A stretch of DNA of 64,000 bases. Origin: Rhizodiscina lignyota (Eukaryota > Ascomycota > Dothideomycetes > Aulographales > Rhizodiscinaceae). Numbering within the stretch: the first letter of the stretch is position 1; each line of letters opens with the position of its first letter. Shown here one piece after another: positions 33,441-45,532 of this stretch. Both the position numbers and the translations under genes were made by a program. The notes beneath the pieces are model-generated. The model worked only from the letters and a program-made list of their open reading frames with translations, did no database searches and was not told where the DNA came from. The DNA is taken from positions 1,426,001-1,490,000 of the forward strand of contig ML978128.1 in assembly GCA_010015805.1 (NCBI GenBank). Reading direction: 5' to 3'.

Positions 33441-34156
33441 AGTGAGCTGATTAAGAGATGCAGGTGATGGAAAGCGGAAAAGTGCAGACGAGGCCGCAAT
33501 TGAAGTTGAATTTGAAGAACGGGAGAGCAGAATGTAAGCTCGGGGCACAGAGCACGACTTTATACCGCACCTGCCTTACCCACGGCCAAGCCTCCTGTCT
33601 TTCGATTGGAAGGAAGTCCATCATCAAGGCTCGATTAGAGGGCACTATTCTGCATCGAGATCAGTTGGTGGAGATCTAGAAAGATTGGCTTGCGCTAGGC
33701 CTCTTTGGGCCGATTTCACATGATGGTGGTCATGGAAGTACCGATGAATGCCGAAGTTTTCACTGCTACGTTGTCTGTAGATTGGCGGGTAATATACCTG
33801 AGACAAGCTTGTCATCAACGGAAAGGTAATATGATTGTTGTCGACTATCTGTCTCTCCATCTATTCCAGACATGCTCCAGCCAAAGTTCGAGCGTGCGGG
33901 AGTCTGGAAGGGCAGTGCTCACCATAAACGTTCCGATTAATGTCCTACGCTCAGCAATGTCTGAACTGATATAAATCTACTAAAGAGTAATTTACAGTAG
34001 TAATTCGAGAGTGAGTATTATACAAGAGAGTGAACACTGTCTATCGTACAGAAGACTTTCCGAGATTTCCTAAGTGGAGAAAATTCCGTGAAGAGGGGAG
34101 ATCTCTTTGAAGTAGGGAAATATCAATCGGAAAGTCAAGGGCAGTACCTCTGAGCT
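33441..34156. other. Intergenic region, no recognised gene
   Basis: The 716 bp upstream of the monocarboxylate-type transporter and downstream of the monooxygenase. No coding or repeat structure was recognised. Confidence 0.5.
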
Positions 34157-35416
34157 TTAATTCTCCCATTCATAATCAGGGAGCCCATATTTATCAGTGC
34201 CAAAGGAGCCGGCGAAGAACTTGCCGGCCCATTCCAAAATCCTGCTCCACGCGACAAAAGCGAAAAATGTGTTTCGTAGCCATATCCCCCAAGCCGTCTG
34301 TGGTGCCATCAGTGCAGGCATGCCGGGTGGAATCTTTTGCAGATCATTGATCATTGGCCTCATGCGTTCCTCGTAGCCCTTGAGTCCTGCTGCAAGGTCG
34401 CCCTTATGCCTGCTGATTTCACCCGCCAATGTATAAGCGCCGGCAATGGCTAAGGTTGTACCAGCACCGGTGAATGGACTCGGTGAGTAGCCCGCATCGC
34501 CAACCAGAACGAATCGCCCTTTGTACAAGCTTGGGGCTTTGACTTGGACAATCTCGGAGGCGTAGAAGTCTTCTGCACTCATCATGCCCTTGAGAATCTC
34601 TTCCGTCTTCCAGCCGGTGCCCTGAAAGTGCTGGGCTACGTAATGTTTGAGCGCATCGTCTCCTTGTTTCATGGCTTCGCGAAACGGCAGCGTAAGGTCG
34701 CGATTGTTGCGTGGATATATGCCTAGCACTCCAACTCGGTTCACGCCTGATGGGTCAGGTCCAAGACCGAGGGCACGGCCTCCAGTTGTGCTCCATAACT
34801 GTGCCATTTTGCTTCCTTCGAGAAGGTCTTGTTTTATGGAGAAGTATGTCGCCCAGCAGTTTAATGGTCGGATGTGGTCTCGGACACCGCAGCCAAAACC
34901 CATGGCACGAGTTCTCGAAGTTGCGCCATCACAGGCAGCGACAAGGTCATATTCCGAAGTCGGGAAGCCGTTCTCGAATTCCACTCTGATCGGTCCGTCG
35001 TCCTTTTGCTGCATCGAGGCCACTTGCTCGCCAAAAACGTACTTGATCTTCTCATTGTCCTTGGTCAGATCGTACAGGATCTGTGCGAGGTCTCCGCGAA
35101 AGATTTCGTACTCTGAAGTGAGTGTCTGCTGGTTGGGGTCTCCAGAAGCTTTCATGACTGCATACGGCCGGCCATCGTCGCGGACAAAGTTGATGCCCTC
35201 CTGCTGAGTCGTCTTGGCCCGTACAGCGGCCTCCATCCCCTGCATCTTCCGCATTACAGTAACTCCAGCGGTACGGATATCGATACTCTGTCCATTGGTG
35301 CGCAGCTTTGGGAAGCGCTCGATGATGGTGACATTTGCTCCGGCCTTAGCAAACCAGTAGGCCGCCGTCGGACCTGCAACGGACGCGCCCACGATGAGAA
35401 CCTTTAGATTAGACAT
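34157..35416 (-). CDS. FAD-dependent monooxygenase (group A flavoprotein hydroxylase)
   Basis: An intronless gene of 419 codons from the ATG at 35416 (MSNLKVLIVGASVAGPTAA). Near the N-terminus is the FAD-binding GxGxxG-like VGASVAG (residues 9-15), followed by an acidic strand end (VTIIERFP). The second motif, ACDGATSRTR, and the third, FVLVGDAGYSPSPFTGAGTT, contain the DG and GD signatures of aromatic hydroxylases such as PHBH and salicylate hydroxylase. Family members use NAD(P)H and O2 to hydroxylate aromatic or polyketide substrates. The C-terminus has a hydrophobic patch (AWGIWLRNTFFAFVAWSRIL), which might associate with membrane or form the usual C-terminal helices. The substrate cannot be read. 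It lies beside a monocarboxylate-type transporter on the same strand, but no synthase gene is nearby. Confidence 0.9.
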   Translation of the reverse strand: MSNLKVLIVGASVAGPTAAYWFAKAGANVTIIERFPKLRTNGQSIDIRTAGVTVMRKMQGMEAAVRAKTTQQEGINFVRDDGRPYAVMKASGDPNQQTLTSEYEIFRGDLAQILYDLTKDNEKIKYVFGEQVASMQQKDDGPIRVEFENGFPTSEYDLVAACDGATSRTRAMGFGCGVRDHIRPLNCWATYFSIKQDLLEGSKMAQLWSTTGGRALGLGPDPSGVNRVGVLGIYPRNNRDLTLPFREAMKQGDDALKHYVAQHFQGTGWKTEEILKGMMSAEDFYASEIVQVKAPSLYKGRFVLVGDAGYSPSPFTGAGTTLAIAGAYTLAGEISRHKGDLAAGLKGYEERMRPMINDLQKIPPGMPALMAPQTAWGIWLRNTFFAFVAWSRILEWAGKFFAGSFGTDKYGLPDYEWEN

Positions 35417-35911
35417 CGTAGAAGAGTAGATGCATTTATGCAATGAAAATTGTCTCTTGAAAGTTGAATTCTCTTTCGAAACTCAGATGTCGCAACAGCC
35501 TATCGAGAAGGTGGAGACAAAGGATCGCAGAGAGATGTTTGAACCAGTTGCTCGAATGAGAGAGAAATCTAGAAGAGAACAGAAACTAAAGAACGACGCG
35601 TACGTGCCTGGCGTAACACCTCCTGAGGGCCTATATATATTTTTAAGGCCATGACGCTGCCTAGTGTACGAATTAAGATTTAGTCTCAAAAGGTCGCAGA
35701 GCCTTGGAGTCACACCGATCGGACGCGAGTCACAAAAGGCGCCGTCGGGCCCGAGCCAGCTGGCTGTCGATTGGGCGGCCGAAGAAGGCTAGCGTAGCAT
35801 ATCCTAACGAGAGAAAAACTTCAATGCATGCGCTTTTCTACGCTACAAAACTACACATATCCTTTATACGGCTCATCTCGAATTTGCAAGACATGGGAGA
35901 GCTTGTCAATT
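35417..35911. other. Intergenic region between the monooxygenase and GPI13
   Basis: The 495 bp upstream of the monooxygenase and downstream of the GPI13 stop. No further gene recognised. Confidence 0.5.
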
Positions 35912-38900
35912 TCAAGTCCACCCGAATACCTCCCCAACACTCAAGAAGGTCCACCTCAGCCCGCCAATCCCAACGAAGATACCCACAACCTGCACAACAG
36001 CTCCTACGACGGTTGCCATCAGAAATCTAGGCATAAACACTCTATACAGCATAAGATGTCGGCGCAAATGTCCAGCCCACAACGTTGTCGCAAGCCCAAT
36101 GACAGCATAAAACAGGAAGTGTTGTGTCATTGCCCTAGTCACACTGCCCATGAGACCTTGCTTCCTTGGAGGCACCTTCCAAAGCTGGGTTAAAGGTACC
36201 GCGATTGCACATAGGATCTGTGCACCAAGGCTGTTGAGTACGATGACTATGGGCGACCATGGGTATCGAACAGTTTTGAGGGGAATGAATGCAGTGTCCC
36301 ATTGAATGCTCGAAAATGTCGCTGCGTGACCAGTCTTGAAGAAGTGGTAGCTCCCCAGTAGAGCTAGGACAATTGGACCGACAGCAGTGGACCGCAGTGA
36401 AGGATTTGCTGCGATGATTTCAAGTAGGCAGAGGATCTGCCAGACAAGAATACCGATAACGCCACCACCTAAAGGCTTTTGGAGAAGGATAATTCCAAGC
36501 CCCCAGATGGTAAGGAGAATGAAATAGCGCGTGCCATGGACATTGTTGTACCCTTGTATGGAGATGGCTGAGCTACCGCTGTCAGAAGCAATAGCCTCAT
36601 CCGTAGGGTTACTGTCGTCACTGCTGTTCTTGCCGTTTGGAACCTGCTTCGCATCCTGTGCTCCAGGCTGTGATACTGTACGGATGTTTAGGAAAGGTGA
36701 AGCATAGCCAAACAGAGAGTGGCCTGCAGCGAAAGCAATTGCGAGGACGGTTTGGGCGACAAAGGTCTTGATTGTTTTAAGGGTATCCTTGTTCATGTCC
36801 AGCCAATCATTGTCATCAGCAGCATCGAGAGACCAAAACATCGCGGTCAGAACGAGGCCAATGCGGAAAGCGGAGCCTATCCAGAGGACCGCAGACCCTT
36901 GATAAGACTGTGTCGTGTCATAGTACGATTTGACAATGCTTGGAAGGAGAAAGGACAGCGCGAATGGAATGAGCAATGTCCATACGGCAGACGTGGACGA
37001 ACTTGCAGAAGCATAGTAGCTGGACCTGCAATGAGGCATTTGCTCCTCTCGGCAAAGTCTGGAGAACGATGCGGCTCGAGTAAGGATGATGAAGAGCACA
37101 GAGTGATAGCAGCCAAGGGCGCGGTTCGTCAAAGATTGCTGACCGATGGAAGAAGCAAGCATTAGTATGCCAAATGTTGCCACGAAGACAAGCAACGTCT
37201 GGTCTTCCCATATCGTGTACGAATTTGACGCGAATCCAATGGACAGCAGGAGTGTTAAAGTAACAGCAGTCCAACTCCATAGGGATTTTGGGAGAGGGAC
37301 AGTCAGCCTTCTCCGGGCGTACCAGTAAGCGGAGCCTATGCCGATGAGACCTCCGACGGCTGTGCAATATACGGTCGTGTGTATAGCAGGGAGAGTTGAA
37401 ACCGAAAAGGCAAGCGCAGAGCCGACGGCTGCACCAGCCGCTGTACCAATGAATCCCCGAGCCACAAGTAGAGGACTGAGCTCAGTAGTGTCGCCGTCGA
37501 TGGCGCAGCCATACACTATTAGAGCGATGAGAGATGCTAGCAGAATCTCTACCCCGTGTAGCATGCTAATCAAGTCGAATCGAGCCCAGAGATCTCGGCA
37601 CGTCTGCAAAGTCTGGCGCTGGTACTCCCCGAACTCTTTGGCGATATCAGTCCACGGCTTCGATACGACAGATTTCAGGGAGCCAAGTGTTGCCCAGGTA
37701 GATGTTGCCTTGTCCCACATACTGTCTGCACCACCAAATGCTCCACTATCAAGGCCTCGAACTTGTTTATATTCGTTCATGTACCTGTGTATTTGAGCAG
37801 CTGCTAGACGATGGACTCTCGCTACATTTTCATAGTTCTTCCCAGAAGAACCGATGAAAGCCTCTTCGATCGGCTTGCCAAGGTTATTGAATGGGATCGG
37901 AAGACCAAGAAGCAGCGCAAGTGTAGGAACGAGGTCAATCTGTGCCACTGGTCGCTCCTTGGCAGTCCTAGGAGGCTCCACGAATGACGGATCTGAGCGG
38001 CCAAAAATACCTTTCTTCGAATACATCCACAGAGCAGCCTCTACTTCGTCGTCCGACTCCCCACCATGGTCGCCTTTCGAGTCCATGCCATGATCTCCAA
38101 GAATCACTAGCAATGTGTCGTCATCGACAGTTGCAATTAACCGTCGGAACACATCGTCCATCTGTTCTAACTTTGCGGTCATTGCAGGATGATCCGGGCC
38201 ATATCGATGGCCTGCGTGATCAACGCCCAGGTAGTGGCCAATGATTACATCCCATTTCGAGGAATTTTTTGGATCAAGCAGTGGAAAGATATGCTTGGAA
38301 ACGCCATTGTCTACTGTATGCAAGTCCCAGACATTGAAAGAGTCATATGGCTTTGTCAGGTTCGCATCGAAATACCCAGGAAACAAGGAATGCCAAGTAT
38401 CATCGCCCAGGTGGACAACGGTCTTGCTCGCATTAAGGAGCTGCGCAATCAGATTGTCCTCGTCTATGGCAGTGCCAGCAAAGTTTGACCCTGCATCTAT
38501 AAAGGTTGGCAGGGTCCCCGTTGTCAAAGCCTTTAGCCGCTGTAATGTTGTAGTGGGAGGGTCGGCAATGAATGGAAGGAGGAACGCATTATTTGGCTGT
38601 TGAACAGAGATTTCATGTAAAATCTTCAGCGTGTTGTGGTAGTGGTGAGGATCTGAGGACAGGTAAGGCACTGTGAAATCGTAGCGCAGCGCATCAATCA
38701 GGATGATGACGGCTCGGTCGAATGTTTTTGGATGCCAGCAGCCATGCTCGGATGTGGATAGGCTAGTCGATTGATCTAAAGGCACTGGAGGCACATCACA
38801 TTTCGACTTGTGGTCTAGGACAAGCCTTGTGAGGAGGAAACCAGAGGCGAACAGGTAGACACCTAGGAGTTGAAGAAATCTGGTGCTGGTGAGTAGTCAT

Positions 38901-39120
38901 AAGGACAAATGACGCAATTCAAATCTCACAGTAAAAGACAGAAAAAGGCGATCAGGAGCGCATGGCTCGCGGAAAACTCAATCTCTTTCTGCTTGTTGAA
39001 GGCTTTGGCGTTCACCGAGGAGTCTCGCAGACCTTTTGCTTCTTCCTTGTCTCGCTCTGCCCTCGCTTTGGCGAACTCCGCGGCAATGCCGGTGTACTCT
39101 GTCTGCACCCCATCGTCCAT
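35912..39120 (-). CDS. GPI13: GPI ethanolamine phosphate transferase 3 (Gpi13/PIG-O)
   Basis: This ER membrane enzyme adds ethanolamine phosphate to the third mannose of the GPI precursor, the bridge to protein. Two exons, 39120-38930 and 38879-35912, encode 1052 residues (yeast about 1017). The 50-bp intron (donor GTGAG, acceptor CACCAG) lies within the first membrane segment and restores LLIAFFCLLL followed by FLQLLGVYLFASGFLL. The lumenal catalytic domain has the alkaline-phosphatase-type metal site: ILIDALRYDF at about residue 123-132, GVDHAGHRYGPDHPAM, and LGDHGMDSKGDHGG at about 324-337. A Cys/Ser-rich loop and about a dozen helices follow. The N-terminal 50 residues before the first helix are charged. 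It is divergent from APC15 with 225 bp between starts. The GPI-anchored protein at 18.5 kb would be a client. Confidence 0.95.
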
Positions 39121-39345
39121 TTGGAGCGCTACCGAATGGGCATATCGAGGAAAAGGCGAGAAGACTGCTGGCTCTCACATTAAGATCTGCGACTTTCGCA
39201 AAACAAATGACACCGGACAACACGGACGTATTCGGTGAAACCTCGGTGAATGACGCGACGCGATTAAACGCCGCAGTTGCACCTTGATACCGCTTGTTTG
39301 TAAACTGATGTCCTTGAAGAAACTTTCATTTTAATTAACCTCGCA

Positions 39346-40300
39346 ATGTTATCTCTCCCTCTTATCACTCCTCGTGATGTAAGTATCACTCAATAACTGC
39401 TCCGATCAAGACATAAAATGCTAACAGGCCGCAAAGGACGTGACAATATGGCTTCATCCGACCCATCGCCAGACCAATATTCTCGATTCCACAGACTCGC
39501 ATGAACATCCACACGCACCCAATTCCTCGCGCCGAGGCCAAAGCCGAACTCATTCTGCGCTTGCGCAGCTAGTCGCCGACGAAAATGCAATCGAGCAGCG
39601 CAAACAAAATGTCCGTCGCTTTGGTGCCGGCTGGATACGCCCGCCAGGGATTGCAAAGACTTATCAAGCAACAATGGACGAGCTTGCCGAGCGTGAGGAG
39701 CAGGAGATGCTCGCGAGACGCGACGCGCAGATGCAGGAGCTAGCCAATGCGCAAGAAATGGAAGCGCGGAGGCAGCAGGCACTCGAAGGTGGCGGGGATA
39801 TGGATGGTCAGGGTGAGGTGGAAGGGGACGAGGCGGGAGAAAGAGACTTGGATGACGATGTGCCAGAGGCGGAGGACGTGACGTTCAATGAGGAGAGCTT
39901 GTTGGAGGGCAGCATAGTGGCCGGTGAAGGGGATGGAACCGGCGTTGATCTGGATGCAGACATTGACGTCGATGTGGACGTCGAGAGGATTCTGGACCTG
40001 GAAGAGGCGGAGATGACCGGGATGTTAGAGGATGACCGGGACTTGGATGACGATGTCCCAGAAGCTGGCAGCTACCAACATACGGACACGGAGCTTGAGG
40101 ATGAGAGCACAGACGAGGAAGAAATCGGTGAGGCGAGCATGGTGAGAATGAGCGGAGGTAGAGCGAGACAGAGTATGCTCAGCGAAAGCGATGCGCAGAT
40201 GATGAGCAGCTCTTTTCTGAGCAGCAGTCCAGCTGCTCGGCAAGGTCTTGCGCGAGGGAATGCGTTTCGGGAGAGACTAATGCAAGGAAGGCAGCAATAA
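39346..40300 (+). CDS. APC15: Anaphase-promoting complex subunit Apc15/Mnd2
   Basis: A small regulatory subunit of the APC/C ubiquitin ligase that governs release of mitotic checkpoint proteins. Two exons, 39346-39378 and 39428-40300, give 301 residues. The 11-codon first exon (MLSLPLITPRD) is joined by a 49-bp intron with donor GTAAGT and a CTAAC branch directly at the acceptor. The conserved region is IWLHPTHRQ, then RRFGAGWIRPPGIAKT, then an Arg/Glu-rich helix (MDELAEREEQEMLARRDA). The rest is low-complexity and highly acidic. It holds a duplicated segment RDLDDDVPEA (about residues 155 and 216), then a Ser-rich end. Assignment rests on the short N-terminal block, so it is good but not absolute. 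It is convergent with BET1 (222 bp between stops). Confidence 0.83.
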
Positions 40301-40522
40301 GACCTTATTGCTGCAAGTGGGGATGACGAAAACATGATGGTTCAGCTACTTTCAGCATAGCATGGCGCTGGTGAGAACCTCCCGTTGTATAGCATATGAT
40401 ACCCCTTTCGCACCCTGCGGTGCTTTATGTACAGCTCGTGCCCCGTAACGCCATGCTCTGGATCCAACGGTATGCTATGTGATGCATATGCGAAAATTGC
40501 TTTTGAGTAGCACCATATGCAC

Positions 40523-41187
40523 CTAGAAGAGCCAGACGTACCAGAACAGTATTATCACAGCAGCGAAGAAGCCCAACCATACCTTCCAGCCGACGCCCGT
40601 TTTCTCCGCCATCCGGAGCATTCGTCTCATTGTGCCACGTAAACGTTGTCTCGCGCTATCGAATGTATCATTCATCGTGTCTGCCAGTTTTGAAGAGTCG
40701 CGAATTTCGTCTCCGATCGCTACAGTGATCTGCAGATGGCCCGTAAGCGATGTGGGCCTATAAGTCCATGTCCATCAAAGGTGTACCCACATCCTTCAAC
40801 ATTTTCACCTTCGCGCTCATTCCCTCTATTTGCTCGTCGTTTTGGCTTTCCAGTTCTGATAGCACCGCGTCGCTATATTGGCCCTTGGCATTTGGCGTTG
40901 CGGATCGGAAACCAGCTCCTGCTGTCGAGGGATACGCAGAGAAGGCGGCACCTCCACCACCAGGACCGTATGGCCCACCGCCATTTGGCTGAAAGCCGTA
41001 GCCACTACTCGGTCTGCTTCCCCCAGCTGGTGATTGTGAGGACGTGCGGGCTTCGTAGTTACCGAATAGGGCGGAGCGAGAGTCGCGCTGGTGGAGGTTG
41101 GCGTTGAATCTGATCGTCATTGTTAGTCCTTGGGGATTCTCAAGCGCGTATGAGCAGGGAGAGGTAGAGAAGGTACCTTGAAGACAT
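40523..41187 (-). CDS. BET1: SNARE protein Bet1 (ER-Golgi Qc-SNARE)
   Basis: Bet1 is a SNARE for fusion of ER-derived COPII vesicles with the Golgi. Three exons, 41187-41177, 41109-40791 and 40729-40523, encode 178 residues. Exon 1 is only 11 bp (MSS plus two bases); its 67-bp intron has a perfect CTAAC branch and yields MSSRFNANLHQRDSRSALFG, as in fungal homologues. Intron 2 (61 bp, donor GTGGGT) splits the SNARE helix; splicing restores SKVKMLKD-type text as SAKVKMLKD plus ITVAIGDEIRDSSKLADTM. A Gly/Pro-rich linker (about 30-70) precedes the SNARE motif (about 85-145). The C-terminal anchor is VWLGFFAAVIILFWYVWLF. It is divergent from YME2 (279 bp between starts). Confidence 0.95.
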
Positions 41188-41466
41188 CACGGAGGCTTTG
41201 TACGAGGCAGCAATGACATTGTGCGATATTGGATAGCTGGCCTTTCAAACGTGGAAACTTTGTGATGGGACAACGAGTACCGAAGCGATGATGTGCTACA
41301 GGGATCCACGACACGGATTCGCGATCTGGATGCCAAGGCGACCATGCCGTTGGAACGTCATTGGAACGTGACACTCTCAATATAGATACAGATAGCTCTG
41401 ACGGGAACGACTACCTTTTAAACTCTATTAAAGATGGCTATGATGTAGCACAGAACACAAGCGCTC

Positions 41467-44160
41467 ATGATGTATTTGGGAGCAGGAAGAAGCTCTTGCA
41501 GGGCAGCCTTTGGGGCCAGTCAAGCGCGTCTTCGCCAACTCCAACCTGCCCTTTCGAGGAAGTCAGCGTAAGTATATAGCGTTTGAGGATGATATATCTA
41601 ATCTGACAGATCCCAGACCTTTATCGAGCGCCTTCGTGCGTCCCGTACCACCTCTTATTCGTTATGCAAGTCTCGAAGCAGGTGACGACAAGAGCGGTCA
41701 TATCAAAGCTGGCCCAAATGAAGGCATTCTGTTCTTCGATAGTAAGTATAAATGTACTTTATGTCATAGTTAATCTAACATGGTACACAGCTGTTTTCCC
41801 CTTGAGATTACGGTGGCTGTTCCGATTGCCATTCCAAGAGACGAAACTCGATAGCTTAACGAAGCAACTTGAACGGCCTGCAATTGCAGGTGTCGATCCC
41901 CTTGATGTGATATCCAAAGTGAACCTCGAAAGAGCAAACTTTGACGTCGTAGAGTTGCTACCAAGATTGAAGGAGGGCGGGGCTTTTGTCAAGTTCACCC
42001 ATAATCAAAATGTCTCCTTGGAGACAATTGAAACCGCGGTCAAGGCATACCTAAAGGAAACCAGACCTCACCCATGGTGGGCGCCATTTACACGAATGCG
42101 AGCGAACCGTGTGCAGGGAAAGCCATGGGTCGAAGATCTCTACTCCAGGCTTCCTTCAACAAGAGTAAAAGTGGAGTTTCTTCCACCGAATCCAGGAGAA
42201 ACGGCAGCAGAGCTCTCTGAGGAACAGCTGTATAGCTTCTTTAGACGTTATGGAAAGCTTGCAAATATTGTCCCTCAACCATCCGATTCCAAGGTTTTAC
42301 CGCGATTCGCTTATGTTGATTTCACGGCAATCCGACGTGCCATAATGGCCAAAAACTGCATGCATGGCTATCTGGTATCAGAGGCTGAGGGAGGTGGTAA
42401 AACGGGTACCGTTCTGCGATTAAGTTATGAGGCGAAAGTCAAAGCCCACTGGATTCGAGACTGGATCTTTGGTCATCCGAGAATCGTCATTCCCGCGCTG
42501 ATCGCTATTGCTGGTGCCATCACTGTTGCAGTGTTTGATCCGTGAGTTCCAGCTCTAGGTATCATTTTTGTGATTCCATTATGCTAACGACTACAGGATC
42601 CGTACTTTCTTCATCAAGGCCCATATATTAGGCACTTTTCATATCACCAACAACCGAATATGGCGCTGGTTTAGAGCACAGGCAGCTGATTTGTTCACCT
42701 TCCGTCGAAGACGTGATGAGGACGCCGGTATGCAAGCCATCTGGAGCGAGCGGAACGAAGACATTGAGAAAATCCGGACATGGCTCATGGAGACGGCGGA
42801 TACCTTTATTATTGTGCAAGGTCCACGTGGCTCTGGTAAAAGGGAGTTGGTTCTCGATCAAGCTCTCAAGACAAGAAAACTGAAGCTCGTCATTGACTGT
42901 AAGCCAATTCAAGAAGCTCGTGGAGATTCTGCAACCATTTGCGCTGCAGCGGCAGAAGTAGGGTACCGCCCAGTCTTCTCCTGGATGAACAGTATCAGCG
43001 GTATGATTGACCTTGCGGCTCAAGGAGCGGCTGGGGTCAAGACTGGATTCTCCGAGACGCTTGACTCTCAACTTGCAAAGATTTGGAATAACACAGCCAC
43101 GGCTCTGAAACAGATTGCCCTTGAAGGGAGAAGCAAGGACGACAAGGATGCTCATATGAGTGAAGATGAGTACCTCGAAGCACACCCAGAGAAGCGCCCA
43201 GTAGTCGTGATCGACAACTTTCTCCACAAGGCTCAGGAGAGCAATGTCGTTTACGATAAAATCTCGGAATGGGCCGCTCGCCTCACAACAGCGAATATCG
43301 CTCATGTCATCTTCCTGACAAACGACGTTTCTTTCTCAAAGTCACTGAGCAAAGCGCTACCAGACCGAGTCTTCCGACAGATCTCTCTGGGCGACTGCTC
43401 ACCAGAAGCAGCGAAGCGCTTCGTTATTAGCCATCTAGATGCTGATCCCGCCGAAGCCGAGGCTGAAGTTGATGGAGAGAAGAAGCTCACACCATCTCAG
43501 CGTCGGAAGGACCTCGTAGAGCTTGACGAATGCATCAATGTACTTGGAGGGAGACTAACAGATCTCGAATTCCTCGCACGACGAATCAAAACTGGTGAAA
43601 CTCCAAAAAGAGCCGTCGCCCAGATTGTCGAGCAGAGTGCTTCCGAGATTATGAAGATGTACATCTTCGGAATGGACGATGCAACGCGGAAGTGGGGTCC
43701 GGAACAAGCATGGCATTTAATCCGCCAGCTCGCTCAGCAAGATGCGCTTCGGTACAATGAGGTGCTGTTATCTAGCCCGTTCAGTTCCAATGGCGATGCT
43801 GTTCTCCAAGCCCTGGAACAAGCCGAACTCATCTCTATCGTCTCCACCAACGGTCGTCCGCAAGCTATCAAACCAGGGAAGCCGGTTTTCCAACCGGCGT
43901 TCCGCATGTTGACAGAAGATAGAGTATTAAAAGCGAGGCTTGACCTTGCGATCTTGTCGGACCAGATCAAGTCAGAGAACGCGAGCATCGACAAGTGCGA
44001 GAACGAGTTGAAATTGCTCGGTGAGTTGCCTAGGCGGCCGTCTGAGATTTCCGGGCGGATCGTTTGGTTGTTGGGCAAGCTGAAGGCGAGTCAGGAAAAG
44101 GTTGAGGCCTTCGAGATGGAGAGCGCAGGACTCAAGAAGATCTTGCAACAGGAGTACTGA
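41467..44160 (+). CDS. YME2: Mitochondrial inner-membrane protein Yme2 (mitochondrial escape protein 2)
   Basis: Yme2 acts at the mitochondrial inner membrane in mtDNA nucleoid maintenance; its loss raises escape of mtDNA. Four exons, 41467-41567, 41617-41741, 41791-42541 and 42597-44160, encode 846 residues. Introns are 49, 49 and 55 bp with GTAAGT, GTAAGT and GTGAGT donors. The first exon gives a basic presequence (MMYLGAGRSSCRAAFGASQA) and joins with acceptor ATCCCAG to PLSSAFVRPVPPLIRYAS. Next come GHIKAGPNEGILFFDTVFPL, an RRM-like domain (RYGKLANIVPQP to FAYVDFTAIRRA), one membrane span (IVIPALIAIAGAITVAVF) and a P-loop ATPase-like domain with GPRGSGKR at about residue 401. The last 40 residues form a coiled coil. 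The ATG at 41470 is an alternative start. Confidence 0.94.
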
Positions 44161-44827
44161 GTAACAATTCCATTTACACGGAGGACCATGCAGGAAATAC
44201 CACAGAATTCGACTCACTTGGTCGCGAATGTACATATATAACATCTCTGTATGAATAAACGTGTTCGAAACTGGTTTGGTACAGCTCTCACGTCACATCC
44301 ATGTTGGGGCACTAATCGGGTTTTAGTATACTTTACAGTAGTCTGAGCTCGTATTCGAATGTCGCCTGGATGTACTTGCTATGCATAGTTCGGACTTTGA
44401 AAATTGTGCAATGTTGTACGATAATTGCATTCTCCAGCAGCGCACAACACCAGACCTTTCAATAATTGATTGTCATCTGGGGCCTATCATGTACTTTCGT
44501 ACACCAAACCGTTGGCGCATGTGCGAGCTCTTGAGGTTCGTCGCCGATCCAGTCTCAACACTTCCCATAGATCCTTGGTGGCACCACTGGCTCTTCCTCT
44601 TTGCGTACTTTTGGATCGCTCTGACAGCTGGCTCAATCACCCCGAGTTTTCTGAGGCTCTTCACGATGGGTACGACCCGCTTCCTGTAATCTTTCCGCAT
44701 GGCCTAGCCATGTTACTACATGTGCCCTATTGTCGCGCATGGTTGCAGCAGCATGGCTCAAGAGCTCTGTCTCATCCAGTGATACAGCATAGCCGGGTTT
44801 GCGCTGTTTGGCAGCCTCGTGCGTCTA

Positions 44828-45364
44828 TCGCCTGAAGGCTCCTGTAGAAGTCCGCGACGTCGATAGAAGGGTCGATCTGTTATTCGGCAGGAGTTCTTTC
44901 ATGCCGCTCGCGCTTGTTGACACTTTCATACACCCATCATTAGAATGCTTCTGCGGCCGGGTAGCGCGGTGGATTGAAGGCTCGTTGTGCGATCACTGGG
45001 AGCTCCTTCTTCACCACTCGCACCAACTTGAAGCTCGTTACGCAACCCAGCTAAAGTTCCTACTTGGCCGCCGTGTGCCAATGGAACTCTTGCTATGATC
45101 GCCCAAATACCCGTTTGACCGGCCTACAACGTCGGTCGGAGGCTTGTTGCGATGCATCAGGGAGGCCCTTTTTGTGACATGAACGCCGACTGGAGCATTG
45201 CTTCCATTAGCCGAGCCCTTCTGCTGCTGGCCTGCAACGCCAACCGAAACCTTGCTGCGCAATCCTTTGGGTGTTCCACTTCGGTAGCTCACGCTGATGG
45301 GAATATTACTTCGATCATCCGAGCGTTTCTTCTTGCGAAGCCCAAGGTCGACTGGAGGCTCGTG
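44828..45364 (-). repeat. Degenerate 54-bp (18-codon) tandem repeat array
   Basis: Read on the minus strand, at least ten units of about 54 bp (51-55) follow each other. Unit starts are near 45364, 45313, 45259, 45205, 45151, 45097, 45042, 44989, 44935 and 44881. Most units open with a CGCA(A/G)CAAG-like block followed by a CTCCAGTCGGCGTT-like block, and many end in GAT or AAT. In translation the units read as 18-residue repeats, e.g. starting RSKVSVGV, GSNAPVGV and RNKPPTDV. The first six units share one open frame; later units lose it. Related RNKH text lies further upstream to about 45510. A TATATATA sequence at 45533-45540 lies just upstream. It looks like a decaying repeat-protein gene or a minisatellite. 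Confidence 0.65.
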
Positions 45365-45532
45365 CAGCAGCATCCTCAAGTGAGGCTCTCTGGGGACCTT
45401 GATATCATAGATCGCCCGGTAATGTTCGCATGTTCGCCGCGCCCACCTCTCCTTTGGATTGAGATGCTTGTTTGTTCTGGTCTTCAGGCCCCCGCCGATG
45501 CTTGTTGCGGAGCCAACTGAGAGGAGGGAGGA

